A stretch of 64,000 nucleotides of DNA from assembly GCA_044235425.1 (NCBI GenBank), contig JBIIHW010000016.1, positions 33,883 to 97,882 of the forward strand, read 5' to 3'. The translations under genes were made by a program, and so were the position numbers. Every line of letters starts with the position of its first letter. Position 1 is the first letter of the stretch. Shown here one piece after another: positions 18,224 to 27,392 of this stretch. This DNA comes from JBJSXJ01 sp044235425. GTDB lineage: Bacteria > Planctomycetota > Planctomycetia > Pirellulales > Pirellulaceae. The notes beneath the pieces are model-generated. The model made no database searches and had not been told where the DNA came from. It saw nothing but the letters and a program-made list of their open reading frames with translations.

Positions 18224-19420
18224 ATGACAAATCGTACTCCTCGTTGGTTCGGGCAAGGGACGGCCTGTTGTCTGTGCCTGCTGGTTGTCTCTGGTTTTGC
18301 TACCACGGTCGCCGCCGCCGACAAACTTGATGTGCCGGCATTGGTCGCCGTGATTCGCAGCGTGAAGCCGATGGGAACGGGACACAAGGCGGCCGCCGAT
18401 GCCATGCGGTCACTCGCCGAAGCCGATGCGACGCATGTGACAACCGTCCTGGCTGGCATGGATGGCGCTGACCTCCTGGTATCGAACTGGCTGCGGGGCG
18501 TCGTCGAGGGCATGGTGCAGCGGCACCTGGCGGCCGGCAAGAAGCTCCCCATCGCCGACCTCGAAAAATTCCTCGCCGAAACACAGCACGCGCCTCGAGC
18601 TCGACGTGTCGCCTACGAGACGATCGCCCGCGTCGACGCACAAGCCGAAGCTCGCTTGATCCCAGGACTCATCAACGACCCGAGCCTGGAATTGCGGCGT
18701 GACGCCGTGTCGCTCGCCATGAAAGCCGCCGCCGAACAAACCGCGGAGGGGCCACGAAAGGCGGCTTACAACCGAGTGTTGTCCCACGCCCGTGATCTTG
18801 ATCAAGTCAAGGAGATCGCTGCGGAGCTGAAGAAGCTGGGGGAGACCGCAGACCTCGCAACTCACTTTGGCTTCATCACTTCCTGGAAACTCGTCGCTCC
18901 GTTTAACAACGTGGGAGGCAAAGGTTTCAACGTCGCTTATCCTCCCGAGTCCGGTGTGGATCTCAAGGCGACCTATGAGGGGAAAGATGCCAAGATTGGG
19001 TGGATCGAGCATACGACCACCGACGAAATGGGGCTGGTCGATCTCAATAAAACGCTCGACAAATTCAAAGGGGCGATCGCCTACGCCTACACCGAGTTTC
19101 AGTCTGAACAGGAACGCGAGATTGAGATTCGAATTGGCTCGGACTGCGCCACCAAAATCTGGCTCAACGGGCAGCTCATCGCCAGCAACGAGATTTACCA
19201 TGCCAACATGGTGTTCGATCAGTACCTGGGCCGCGGCAAACTGAAGGCCGGAAAAAATCAGATTTTGGTGAAGGTCGCGCAGAACGAGCAGACCGAGGCA
19301 TGGGCACAAGACTGGAAGTTTCAGCTGCGAGTTTGCGATTCGATTGGTACCGCCGTCTTGTCGCAAGATCGCCGCGGAGCGCGTACGGCAAGTTTGTCAC
19401 TCCCCATTCCCCGTCCATAA
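18224..19420 (+). CDS. exported HEAT-like repeat protein with C-terminal beta-sandwich
   Basis: 398 aa from ATG 18224, chosen because it begins the signal peptide (CCLCLLVVSGFATTVAAAD); the frame is open back to 18128. Residues ~35-215 are alpha-helical HEAT-like (RRVAYETIARVDAQAEARL). Residues ~230-395 look like a PA14/jelly-roll type carbohydrate-binding fold: IEIRIGSDCATKIWLNGQ, then KLKAGKNQILVKVAQNE. Such domains occur in planctomycete proteins beside PQQ propellers. It begins a plus-strand run of four genes (with two propellers and aroA). Substrate and partner unknown. Confidence 0.8.
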   Translation: MTNRTPRWFGQGTACCLCLLVVSGFATTVAAADKLDVPALVAVIRSVKPMGTGHKAAADAMRSLAEADATHVTTVLAGMDGADLLVSNWLRGVVEGMVQRHLAAGKKLPIADLEKFLAETQHAPRARRVAYETIARVDAQAEARLIPGLINDPSLELRRDAVSLAMKAAAEQTAEGPRKAAYNRVLSHARDLDQVKEIAAELKKLGETADLATHFGFITSWKLVAPFNNVGGKGFNVAYPPESGVDLKATYEGKDAKIGWIEHTTTDEMGLVDLNKTLDKFKGAIAYAYTEFQSEQEREIEIRIGSDCATKIWLNGQLIASNEIYHANMVFDQYLGRGKLKAGKNQILVKVAQNEQTEAWAQDWKFQLRVCDSIGTAVLSQDRRGARTASLSLPIPRP

Positions 19421-19441
19421 CCCCGCATCACGAGTATTCCC

Positions 19442-20653
19442 ATGAAACGATTCTTTGGCCTGCTGCTGATTCCTAGTTTGTGCTTGGCAAGCTTCGGGGC
19501 GGACTGGGCGCAGTTCCGGGGTCCGGGCGGCGCCAGTTATGCTCCCCAGGTAAAATTGCCTACCAGCTGGAAAGACGGAGAGAATGTCGCTTGGAAAGTG
19601 CCGCTTCCCGGACGTGGACCGGCAAGCCCCATCGTGGTCGGTAAGCAGGTGATCGTCACCTGTTCCGCCGGCCCGATTCAGGATCGACTGTTTGTGGTGA
19701 GCTACGATGCCGCCACCGGTCAGCAGCAGTGGCAGCGCCAGTTCTGGGCGACGGGCCGCACCTACTCGCATCCCGATAGCGCCAATGCCGCTCCGACTCC
19801 CACAAGTGACGGCCAGCGCATCTACGCTTTCTTTTCGTCGAACGACCTGATCTGCCTGGACCTCGCCGGGAATCTGCTCTGGTACCGCGGACTGGCATAC
19901 GACTATCCGAAGGCGGGTAATGATGTCGGTATGTCATCGTCACCCGTCGTGGTCGGTGACACCGTGGTTGTACAAGTCGAAAACTTTGGCGACTCGTTCG
20001 CCGCCGGACTCGACGCCGCCACCGGAGAAACGCGCTGGCGTTTGCCGCGCAAAGCTTCCTCCAACTGGGCCTCGCCCGCCGTACTGAAACAACCCGGTGG
20101 TCGAGAACTCGTGCTGCTGCAATCGGCTGGCATTCTTACCGCCCATGAGCCGCGGACGGGTGATCAAGTGTGGCAATACGAAGCCCCCTGTCAAACCATT
20201 CCGTCGGTCGCGGCCGTGGACGGTCGAGTTTACATACCGACCAATGGGATCACCGCCCTCGATGTGGGCGACTCGAGCGCGCCGCAGCAAGCGTGGCATG
20301 TCGATAAACTCACCGCTTCCGGCGCCAGCCCGATGATTGCTGATGGTCGAGTCTACACGCTCAACAACGTGGGAGTACTCGTCTCGGTGGATGCGAAAAC
20401 GGGTAAGGATCTGCAGCAGATGCGGATCGGTGGTCGCTACTGGGCGACGCCAGTCATCGCCGGTCAACACATGTACTGCATTGATCAGGATGGTAAAGCT
20501 CGCATCCTCAAACTGGCCGATGGCAAAGCGGAATTGGTTGGCGAAGCGGAGTTTGGCGAGAAGATTCAAGGATCTCCCGCTGTCGCTGATCAGGCGTTGT
20601 TTGTCCGTAGTGACAAGCATCTGTGGAAAATATCTTCGTCCGCCAGTAAGTAG
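19442..20653 (+). CDS. PQQ-like beta-propeller repeat protein, exported
   Basis: 403 aa with a signal peptide (MKRFFGLLLIPSLCLASFGA). The mature protein starts DWAQFRGPGGASYAP, typical of planctomycete quinoprotein-like propellers, and carries repeated blades of the form VVSYDAATGQQQWQRQFW, GLDAATGETRWRLP and VSVDAKTGKDLQQM. There is no haem motif and no recognisable dehydrogenase active site, so it may be a binding propeller rather than an enzyme. It lies 21 bp after the preceding gene, consistent with co-transcription; no strong ribosome site. Confidence 0.9.
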   Translation: MKRFFGLLLIPSLCLASFGADWAQFRGPGGASYAPQVKLPTSWKDGENVAWKVPLPGRGPASPIVVGKQVIVTCSAGPIQDRLFVVSYDAATGQQQWQRQFWATGRTYSHPDSANAAPTPTSDGQRIYAFFSSNDLICLDLAGNLLWYRGLAYDYPKAGNDVGMSSSPVVVGDTVVVQVENFGDSFAAGLDAATGETRWRLPRKASSNWASPAVLKQPGGRELVLLQSAGILTAHEPRTGDQVWQYEAPCQTIPSVAAVDGRVYIPTNGITALDVGDSSAPQQAWHVDKLTASGASPMIADGRVYTLNNVGVLVSVDAKTGKDLQQMRIGGRYWATPVIAGQHMYCIDQDGKARILKLADGKAELVGEAEFGEKIQGSPAVADQALFVRSDKHLWKISSSASK

Positions 20654-20665
20654 TGCGAGTGTGGC

Positions 20666-21988
20666 ATGGGTGAACAGCAATCGGGGTTGAATGAATACCG
20701 TGTTCAACCCGTGGGACCACTTGTTGCTCGCGTGCGACCTCCGGGATCGAAGAGCATTACCAATCGAGCACTCGTCTGCGCCGCGCTCGCTGACGGTCGC
20801 TCGCAGCTGACTGGGGCACTGGATAGTGAAGATACCCAAGTCATGGTCGATTCGCTGCGACGACTTGGCTTGCCCGTCGTCGTCGACACCGACGCCGGCA
20901 CGGTTGAGCTGACCGGTTCAGGTGGATCATGGCCGCAGCGTGAAGCGGATTTGTACGTTGCTAACAGCGGTACCACGATTCGCTTTCTGACGGCGATGGT
21001 GGCGATCGGCCAGGGGCGCTATCGGCTCGACGGTGTCCCTCGCATGCGACAGCGTCCCATCGGCGACCTCATCACCTCCCTGCAAAAACTCGGCGTCGAT
21101 TGCCGCAGTGAACTGCACAACGATTGCCCCCCGGTCGTGGTTCAGGCTACCGGTTTACCCGGCGGACCAACCACCATGCGTGGCTCCATTTCCAGCCAGT
21201 TTCTGAGCGGTCTCCTGATGGCCGCTCCCTACGCTCGCGATCCCGTAACCATCACCATTGATGGCCAGATGGTGTCTCAGCCCTATGTCGACATGACGCT
21301 GCGCGTCATGCAAGCGTTTGGTGTGCACGTTGAGCGGTCGGCGCACGATCGCTACATCATCCCCAGTGGCCAGCGCTATCAAGGTCGCTCCTATGCGATT
21401 GAACCGGATGCCTCAGCCGCCAGTTACTTTTGGGGAGCGGCGGCGGTGACGGGCGGTCGAATCACCGTTGAAGGTCTGACGCGTGACGCCCTTCAGGGTG
21501 ACGTCGCGTTCTGTGATTGCCTGGTCCAAATGGGCTGCCAGGTCGAATACGAGGCGAACCGGATCACGGTGACTGGCCGCCCCCTGCACGGTATCACCGT
21601 AAACATGAACGCCATCAGCGATACGGTTCAAACACTCGCCGTCGTAGCCTTGTTTGCTACCGGTCCCACAACGATCACGGGCGTCGGTCACATACGCCAT
21701 AAAGAGACCGATCGCATCGGCGATCTGGCGCGCGAGCTGCGCAAACTAGGCGCTCAAGTCGATGAAGGGGACGATGGCCTGCGAGTGACTCCGGGTGAAC
21801 TGCAGGGGGCTGCCATCGCTACCTATCATGACCATCGGATGGCAATGAGTCTCGCTCTGGCTGGGCTGCGAGTGCCGGGAGTTGTCATCCAGGACCCGGG
21901 CTGCGTCAACAAAACCTATCCCCGTTACTTTACGGACTTGGAACGATTAGCATCGGCCAGTATGGATGCATCGCGCCGTTCGATATGA
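20666..21988 (+). CDS. aroA: 3-phosphoshikimate 1-carboxyvinyltransferase (EPSP synthase)
   Basis: 440 aa, standard length. It transfers the enolpyruvyl group of PEP to shikimate 3-phosphate in chorismate synthesis (cytosolic). Visible motifs: PPGSKSITNRAL with the substrate-binding Lys29, NSGTTIRFL near residue 99 (PEP loop), RMRQRPIGDL with the active-site Arg, SSQFLSGLLMAAPY, EPDASAASYFW (catalytic Asp region), RHKETDRIGDL near 345, DHRMAMSLALAG, and the C-terminal DPGCVNKTYPRYF. It is the only clear housekeeping gene in this run and sits 12 bp after the propeller gene. ATG 20666 lacks a good ribosome site. Confidence 0.97.
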   Translation: MGEQQSGLNEYRVQPVGPLVARVRPPGSKSITNRALVCAALADGRSQLTGALDSEDTQVMVDSLRRLGLPVVVDTDAGTVELTGSGGSWPQREADLYVANSGTTIRFLTAMVAIGQGRYRLDGVPRMRQRPIGDLITSLQKLGVDCRSELHNDCPPVVVQATGLPGGPTTMRGSISSQFLSGLLMAAPYARDPVTITIDGQMVSQPYVDMTLRVMQAFGVHVERSAHDRYIIPSGQRYQGRSYAIEPDASAASYFWGAAAVTGGRITVEGLTRDALQGDVAFCDCLVQMGCQVEYEANRITVTGRPLHGITVNMNAISDTVQTLAVVALFATGPTTITGVGHIRHKETDRIGDLARELRKLGAQVDEGDDGLRVTPGELQGAAIATYHDHRMAMSLALAGLRVPGVVIQDPGCVNKTYPRYFTDLERLASASMDASRRSI

Positions 21989-22076
21989 TACCGTTCAAGC
22001 TGTGATTGGATTCTCTGACTCTCGATATTCACACGACAAACACCAAACGACAAACGACACTCGAAAGGAGCTGTTC

Positions 22077-23384
22077 ATGATCAACGTCAAGCGAAGCGTA
22101 CGCCTGTTGGCACTGGGTCTGGCCTTGAAATTGGGAGGCATCGGTGGTGCCAGTTTATGGGCCGCTGATGGAGCAGCGAGCTCGTGGCCCTCGTTCCGCG
22201 GCGCCGATCGAACAGCCGTTTCCGCAGAAAAAGGATTGCTGCAAACATGGCCTGAGGCAGGTCCGAAGCTGCTGTGGGAATCCAAGGGAGCCGGTCGTGG
22301 CTATGCCAGCTTGGCAATCGCCGGCGGACGCATCATCACGCTCGGTGATGGCCCCTCAACCGCCGAAGACAAAGAAGAATATCTGTCCGCCTTCAGTCTG
22401 TCCGACGGCAAGCCACTCTGGAAGGTCAAAACTGGTTCGCCCTGGAATTCGGGGGCACCCGACTGGCAAGGCTCGCGCAGCACTCCCACGATCGACGGAG
22501 ATTTGGTCTACGTGATCACTCCGTTTGGCACTCTTCTTTGCTGCGATGCCGCCACGGGCGCGGAAAAATGGCGCAAGGATCTCAAGAAAGACTTCGGTGG
22601 CGACAAGGGGGACGGCTGGGGCTACAGTGAATCGCCACTCATCGACGGCCCAAACATCATTTGCACTCCAGGCAAAGAAGCCAACACGATGGTCGCCTTG
22701 AACAAGCTGACCGGTGAAAAGGTCTGGAGCTGCTCGCGTAAAGAGGATCGCGGCGCCGGCCACGCTTCGATCGTCGCCGCTACCGTGGGTGGCGTGAAAG
22801 TCTACGTGACGACCACCGCCAGTGGAGCGATGGGGGTGCGTGCCAATGATGGCAAGCTCCTGTGGACCTACGACATTGATCGCACGACCGCGGTCATCCC
22901 GACCCCGATCATTCGTGGTGACCTCGTCTTCTTCACCGCAGGCTATCGTCGCGGCGGCGCCCTGCTCAAGCAAGTCGCCTCGGGACAGGACGTCAAGGTC
23001 GAAGAAGTGTACGGTTTGAAGACCGATTTGGCGAACAAGCATGGTGGAGTGGTCCTCGTGGGTGACTACCTGTACGGTGACTCCGATGATCAAGGAATTC
23101 CCTTCTGTGCCAACTTGATGACTGGCGAAGTGGCCTGGAAGAAGCGTGGTTCGGGCAAGGGTTCCGCTTCGGTTATCGCCGCCGACGGCTGCCTCTACAT
23201 CCGCTTTTCCGATGGCAAGATGGTGCTGGCCAAAGCGAATAACAGCGAGTATGTCGAAGTGGGTTCGTTCAAGTTACCCGGAAACATCGACAAGCCCGGC
23301 TGGTCCCACCCCGTGCTGCTCGACGGCAAGCTTTACCTTCGTGAACAAGATCGGCTACTCTGCTTCGACGTGAAAAGCAAGTAG
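22077..23384 (+). CDS. PQQ-like beta-propeller repeat protein, exported
   Basis: 435 aa from ATG 22077, which has AAAGGAG six bases upstream; the frame is open to 21966 inside aroA but that part is not coding for this gene. Signal peptide ending near AADGAAS, then WPSFRGADRTAVSAEKGLL. Propeller blades include LCCDAATGAEKWRKDLK, VALNKLTGEKVWSC and RANDGKLLWTYDID. It is distinct in sequence from the propeller at 19442, so the two are paralogues rather than a recent duplication. Probably periplasmic; no electron-carrier motif seen. Confidence 0.92.
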   Translation: MINVKRSVRLLALGLALKLGGIGGASLWAADGAASSWPSFRGADRTAVSAEKGLLQTWPEAGPKLLWESKGAGRGYASLAIAGGRIITLGDGPSTAEDKEEYLSAFSLSDGKPLWKVKTGSPWNSGAPDWQGSRSTPTIDGDLVYVITPFGTLLCCDAATGAEKWRKDLKKDFGGDKGDGWGYSESPLIDGPNIICTPGKEANTMVALNKLTGEKVWSCSRKEDRGAGHASIVAATVGGVKVYVTTTASGAMGVRANDGKLLWTYDIDRTTAVIPTPIIRGDLVFFTAGYRRGGALLKQVASGQDVKVEEVYGLKTDLANKHGGVVLVGDYLYGDSDDQGIPFCANLMTGEVAWKKRGSGKGSASVIAADGCLYIRFSDGKMVLAKANNSEYVEVGSFKLPGNIDKPGWSHPVLLDGKLYLREQDRLLCFDVKSK

Positions 23385-23813
23385 CACCGAACGGTCGATG
23401 CCCATACCGAGCCAGGTAACCAAGGAAGTCAGCGCTCCGACCGACGCAAGGTCGGTCGTGAGCGTCCCGCGACTGGCCCCGCGCATCAGCTCTCGACTGG
23501 CCCCGCGCATCGGCTCTCGACTGGCCCCGTGCAGCGGCTCTCGACTATCCCGTGCAGCGGCTCTCGACTGGCCCCGTGCCAGCGGCCCTCGACTGGCCCC
23601 GTGCCAGTCGGGGCAACGACTTCCTCGGTTACCCGCCGAGTCTCAAATAAAATCGCCAGCGGCTCTCAACTATCCCGTGCAGCGGCCCTCGACTGGCCCC
23701 GTGCCAGTCGGGGCAACGACTTCCTCGGTTACCCGCCGAGTCTCAAATAAAATCGCCAGCTGGCCCCGTGCTGGTCGTTCGAGCGCCGCTCGACCACCCG
23801 CATCCCGCTCCCT
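23385..23813. repeat. intergenic repeat block between convergent genes, including an exact 81-bp direct duplication
   Basis: 23580-23660 and 23680-23760 are identical (81 bp, 100-bp period). They are preceded by shorter repeats of the type tctcgactggccccgtgc. At 23415-23464 lies an element (ggtaaccaaggaagtcagcg ... gtcgtgagcg) that is found again, about 85% similar by eye, at 44653-44703. Each 81-bp copy contains its core inverted (gacttcctcggttacc). No gene is supported in this 429-bp gap. Confidence 0.85.
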
Positions 23814-26012
23814 CTAACCGCTCGCGCTCAGAAAATACTTCAAGATACGGATGACCTGGCGCCAGTCTTTGTGCTGTTCGGATACGGGAAGCTGTGACCA
23901 GGGAAGTAGCGAGCCGTGATAGGTCGTTTGCGAGCTAGAACGTTTAGAATCACCAAATTTCCAGTCGCGCAGCAAACGCTCTGCCAGCCAGCGATTGTGT
24001 TCCATTTGGGCAACTCTTTGTAAACGCTGCTCGGAACGCTGCTCCGCCAACGATGACGGTTCGGGACTGGCCATCGGGGCAGGCCCGAACTGCTGCAGCA
24101 AATCCTGAATCTGCTTCCGTTTGGCCTGTGGCATGTGGCGCTGAATATGCGCCAGCACCCTTGCCTCAGACTTCAGTCCCAGTGCTGCCGCCAGCTTGGC
24201 GTTGAAGTGAGCGGCGGCAAACCAATTCGACTGCCGATGGATTGCTGGTAGCTCACCATAACTCGCGGCTGCTATTGCCTGCTCAGACGGATGATGTTCC
24301 TGATAGTCACGAAAGATTTGAAAAGCTAAGTCACGAGTAAAGTCATTGGTGATGCGTTCGAAACTACAGACGGTGCCGCAATCACCCCAGCCGATCACGC
24401 GCGGCTCACCATCCTGTTCCGAATTGATGAACCGATGCAGAGTGGGTCGTTGCGGCAGAAAGGGAAAAATCGTGTAATCGGGCTCTAATTCGTCTCGCTG
24501 CTGATCTTTCGCATGGTGTTCTCGCAGCAGATCACGCAGCTCATAAGCATCTGCGGTGTTATCCTCGTCGCCGGACTTACATATAAAGATCAACGTTTTC
24601 GTATTGGGATTGCTGATGATGCGCGCGATGCTCGCGACGAACAGCGGCGATGTCACTCCTCCATCACAGCAGACAAAGCCGCCGTTCACTGCAAACTTAA
24701 TTCCCTGCGATGTCTCAAAGTCCACCTCATCGAGATTCGCGGGCTTTTGATAGGGAAAATTCTGATTCGTCGATTTGACAACGACCGCATTTTCCCAAGC
24801 ATCCCACTTCTCGTCGGGATGCCAGTTGCCTTCAGCCGTGTCATGTTCGTTCAGCACCGCCGCTGACCCCAATTCTCCATGCCGCCCATCATGGGCCAGG
24901 TCACGAAAAAATGCTGGATAGAGCTGTGCGAATTCCCGCACTAGTGGCAGTTCCCGACTGCTGTGAACGATCGTCATCCGCGATCGCTTGAGGTTTTCAA
25001 AATGTGCTAGCTGTGCAAGATGAACCGCCAGCGCACGACTCATGTCTCCAAATCCCACGATGACAAAATGAGCAACCTGGTCTTCACTTATCGGTCGCCG
25101 CGGCAGCACGTGATCGTCAAACAGAGACTGCAAAACCATTTGCGTAGCGTTAAAGCCATGTATCTGCAGCCGCCGCTGAGTCGTGAGGGGCAGATGTTGG
25201 GGCTTTTTCCAAAGCAGCTGCTCCAATTCCGGTTGCATGCAATGCAAGAAAATTTTTAGGTCTTCCCTCAGTGGTTTCTCTTCGATAATTCGAATTAAAT
25301 CGCCCAGCGTCTCCAAATTCGACTCGTCCGTTCCCGTCACCACGAAAACATGTGAGGCCCGACTAGGATTGAGTCGGGATAGCTGACTGCGCTCGGTAGC
25401 ATTGCCATGCAGCACGACCGCTCCCAGTTCCTCGATGAGTCGCCAATGCTTGGTATTGTCCTGCACTTCAATCGCTGCGACGATTCCGCGTGGCACCGTG
25501 CTTTTCGGTATCAGGCCACGATGAGAGCCTGATCGCATCAGCAGATCACGTACAATCGCCTGCCCGATCCGGCCTAGTCCACAGACGACGACATGATGGC
25601 GTCGCAACTTCATTTCGAAATCCAACAAACTATCCGCGAAGAAACTTCGGATAATGTCCGCTGACAACAAAATCGTGGTGGCTAGCCCCGTCATCCGACA
25701 GATCAGAATCCAGGCTGAATCGTTGGGAGTCGGGGTGCCATTGAAGGTAATATCGAGCACTGCCTTGTAGAGACAATCGATGGATTTCGCAAAGAATGCG
25801 CGGCTGGCTTGCTCGCCGGCTTCCTGAATCCAATGCCCATAGCTGCCGCTGGCAATTCCCAGCAGCAATCCGGCGATGATGATAATGCCGCGATAGAAGG
25901 CGACCTTACGTAGGTAGCGAAGATAACGCCGTATCCATAAGCCGACAAGGACGCCAACGACCAGCGTTATGAGCACAATCGCCCAGGGAACAAGTAACCA
26001 ATCGGCGGACAT
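23814..26012 (-). CDS. channel-like membrane protein with tandem TrkA-N/RCK domains and C-terminal RyR domain
   Basis: 732 aa. Two helices at about 6-27 and 42-60, a short hydrophobic loop with FNGTPTPND (about 90-98), and a third helix at about 100-120 give a K+-channel-like layout, but no TVGYG filter is present. A first NAD-binding RCK domain follows (VVVCGLGRIGQAIV from 141, acidic position VAAIEVQD). A second Rossmann unit starts near 311 (FVIVGFGDMSRAL). The last ~75 residues match the RyR domain seen in bacteria: MEHNRWLAERLLRDW, then LLPWSQLPVSEQHKDW. A ligand-gated or NAD-sensing ion pathway is likely; ion and ligand are unknown. The gene starts 34 bp after the DUF1552 gene. Confidence 0.85.
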   Translation of the reverse strand: MSADWLLVPWAIVLITLVVGVLVGLWIRRYLRYLRKVAFYRGIIIIAGLLLGIASGSYGHWIQEAGEQASRAFFAKSIDCLYKAVLDITFNGTPTPNDSAWILICRMTGLATTILLSADIIRSFFADSLLDFEMKLRRHHVVVCGLGRIGQAIVRDLLMRSGSHRGLIPKSTVPRGIVAAIEVQDNTKHWRLIEELGAVVLHGNATERSQLSRLNPSRASHVFVVTGTDESNLETLGDLIRIIEEKPLREDLKIFLHCMQPELEQLLWKKPQHLPLTTQRRLQIHGFNATQMVLQSLFDDHVLPRRPISEDQVAHFVIVGFGDMSRALAVHLAQLAHFENLKRSRMTIVHSSRELPLVREFAQLYPAFFRDLAHDGRHGELGSAAVLNEHDTAEGNWHPDEKWDAWENAVVVKSTNQNFPYQKPANLDEVDFETSQGIKFAVNGGFVCCDGGVTSPLFVASIARIISNPNTKTLIFICKSGDEDNTADAYELRDLLREHHAKDQQRDELEPDYTIFPFLPQRPTLHRFINSEQDGEPRVIGWGDCGTVCSFERITNDFTRDLAFQIFRDYQEHHPSEQAIAAASYGELPAIHRQSNWFAAAHFNAKLAAALGLKSEARVLAHIQRHMPQAKRKQIQDLLQQFGPAPMASPEPSSLAEQRSEQRLQRVAQMEHNRWLAERLLRDWKFGDSKRSSSQTTYHGSLLPWSQLPVSEQHKDWRQVIRILKYFLSASG

Positions 26013-26046
26013 CTGGGCGCACTCTTTCTGTTGTTCCCAAGTGGGA

Positions 26047-27387
26047 TCAGGCCAGTCCTGACAACACTCCCGTGCTGTCTCCTAAAAACGGCAGCCGCAC
26101 ATCCACTCGATCCAACATCGCGAGCCACAGGTTATTGAGTGGTGTCTCATTCGTATAGCGAATGTGTCGACCGGTCTTCAGCGAACCACCACCACGACCG
26201 GCAAGCAGGATCGGTAAGTTGTCGTGATTGTGAGCGTTTCCGTCGGAGTTGCCGCTGCCGTAGGCAATCAGGCAATGGTCCAGCAAACTGCCTGCCCCTT
26301 CGGGCGTCGACTTCAGTTTTTCCAGTAGATAGGCGAGCTGCGTGACATGGAATTTGTTGATATCGCGAATCTTGGCCTTCTTTGTTTGATCATTTCCATG
26401 ATGCGATAAATCATGATGTCCCTCGGCGACATTGATAAACGGGTAGGGCTTATTACTGCCTTCATTGGCCATCACGAATGTTGCGACGCGCGTTACATCC
26501 GTTTGAAACGCCAACACCATCAGATCACACATCAAGCGAATATGCTCTTGATAGTCATTCGGAATTCCCGCTGGCTTGGCGTAGTCCGGAGCTTTAATCT
26601 CGGGCAATCGCGATGCCCGCTCAATCCGCTGCTCAATGTCGCGGATCGAACTGAAATACTCATCAAGCTTCCGCTGATCAGCGGTACTAACCTTTCCGGT
26701 CAACTCGGCCGCATCCTCTCGGACTAAATCAAGAATGCTGCGACGTACCACATCCCGTTTACTGCGCGCCGCATCCGGTTCGCTGGCAAACAAGCGTTCA
26801 AAGACGAGTTTTGGATTTACCTCCTTGGGGATCGGCTGAGTGGCCGAGCGCCAGGACATGGTATTGGAGTAAACGCAGCTGTAGCCCGAGTCGCAGTTAC
26901 CAGCCATACCACCTTGCTCGCAGCCAATCTCCAGCGATGGCAGCCGCGTCTGTTCACCCACTCGGCTCGCCGCCACTTGATCGACCGAAATCCCCGCTCG
27001 AATGTCGGTGCCATCGGTCTTACGCGGTTGAGCACCCGTGAGGAACGCAGCTAATGCTCGCGCATGATCACCGCCGCCGTCACCGTGAGGTCGAGCCTTA
27101 TCGGCGGTTAATCCGGTGAGCACGTTGAACTCACCCCGCAGCTTCGCAAGCGGCTCGAGAATGGGAGTGAGTTCGTAATCGGCGCCCTCCGCTGTCGGCG
27201 TCCAATCCGCCATATTCTTGCCGTTCGGAACATAAATGAAAGCCAGGCGATTCGGAGCCTTCCGCTCACCGGATACTTCCTCCGACCAAGCTCGAATTGG
27301 CCCCATCGTCTCCAGCCAAGGCAGCGCCACCGCCGCTCCTAGTCCCCGCAGTACCGTCCGTCGCGAAATACGATATGAACCACTCAT
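26047..27387 (-). CDS. DUF1552 domain-containing exported protein (second copy)
   Basis: 446 aa with a Tat-like N-terminus (ISRRTVLRGLGAAVALPWLE). The family blocks are the same as in the copy at 3256: FIYVPNGKNMADWTP, GDHARALAAFLTGAQ, ISVDQVAASRVGEQT, NEGSNKPYPFINVAEGHHD, YGSGNSDGNAHNHDNLPI. A GGAAAGGAA stretch precedes ATG 27387. It starts 5 bp after the DUF1592 gene ends, so the two are almost certainly co-translated. Clear divergence from the first copy argues for old paralogy. Confidence 0.93.
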   Translation of the reverse strand: MSGSYRISRRTVLRGLGAAVALPWLETMGPIRAWSEEVSGERKAPNRLAFIYVPNGKNMADWTPTAEGADYELTPILEPLAKLRGEFNVLTGLTADKARPHGDGGGDHARALAAFLTGAQPRKTDGTDIRAGISVDQVAASRVGEQTRLPSLEIGCEQGGMAGNCDSGYSCVYSNTMSWRSATQPIPKEVNPKLVFERLFASEPDAARSKRDVVRRSILDLVREDAAELTGKVSTADQRKLDEYFSSIRDIEQRIERASRLPEIKAPDYAKPAGIPNDYQEHIRLMCDLMVLAFQTDVTRVATFVMANEGSNKPYPFINVAEGHHDLSHHGNDQTKKAKIRDINKFHVTQLAYLLEKLKSTPEGAGSLLDHCLIAYGSGNSDGNAHNHDNLPILLAGRGGGSLKTGRHIRYTNETPLNNLWLAMLDRVDVRLPFLGDSTGVLSGLA

Positions 27388-27392
27388 CGAAT

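Noticed and set aside
17931..18227. ORF coding PELLD pentapeptide repeats
   Set aside because: It exists because the 15-bp minisatellite is open in this frame; no start signal and no similarity outside the repeat.
23398..23817. 139-codon ORF between convergent genes
   Set aside because: Made of the direct repeats; runs into the end of the opposite gene; no protein motifs.
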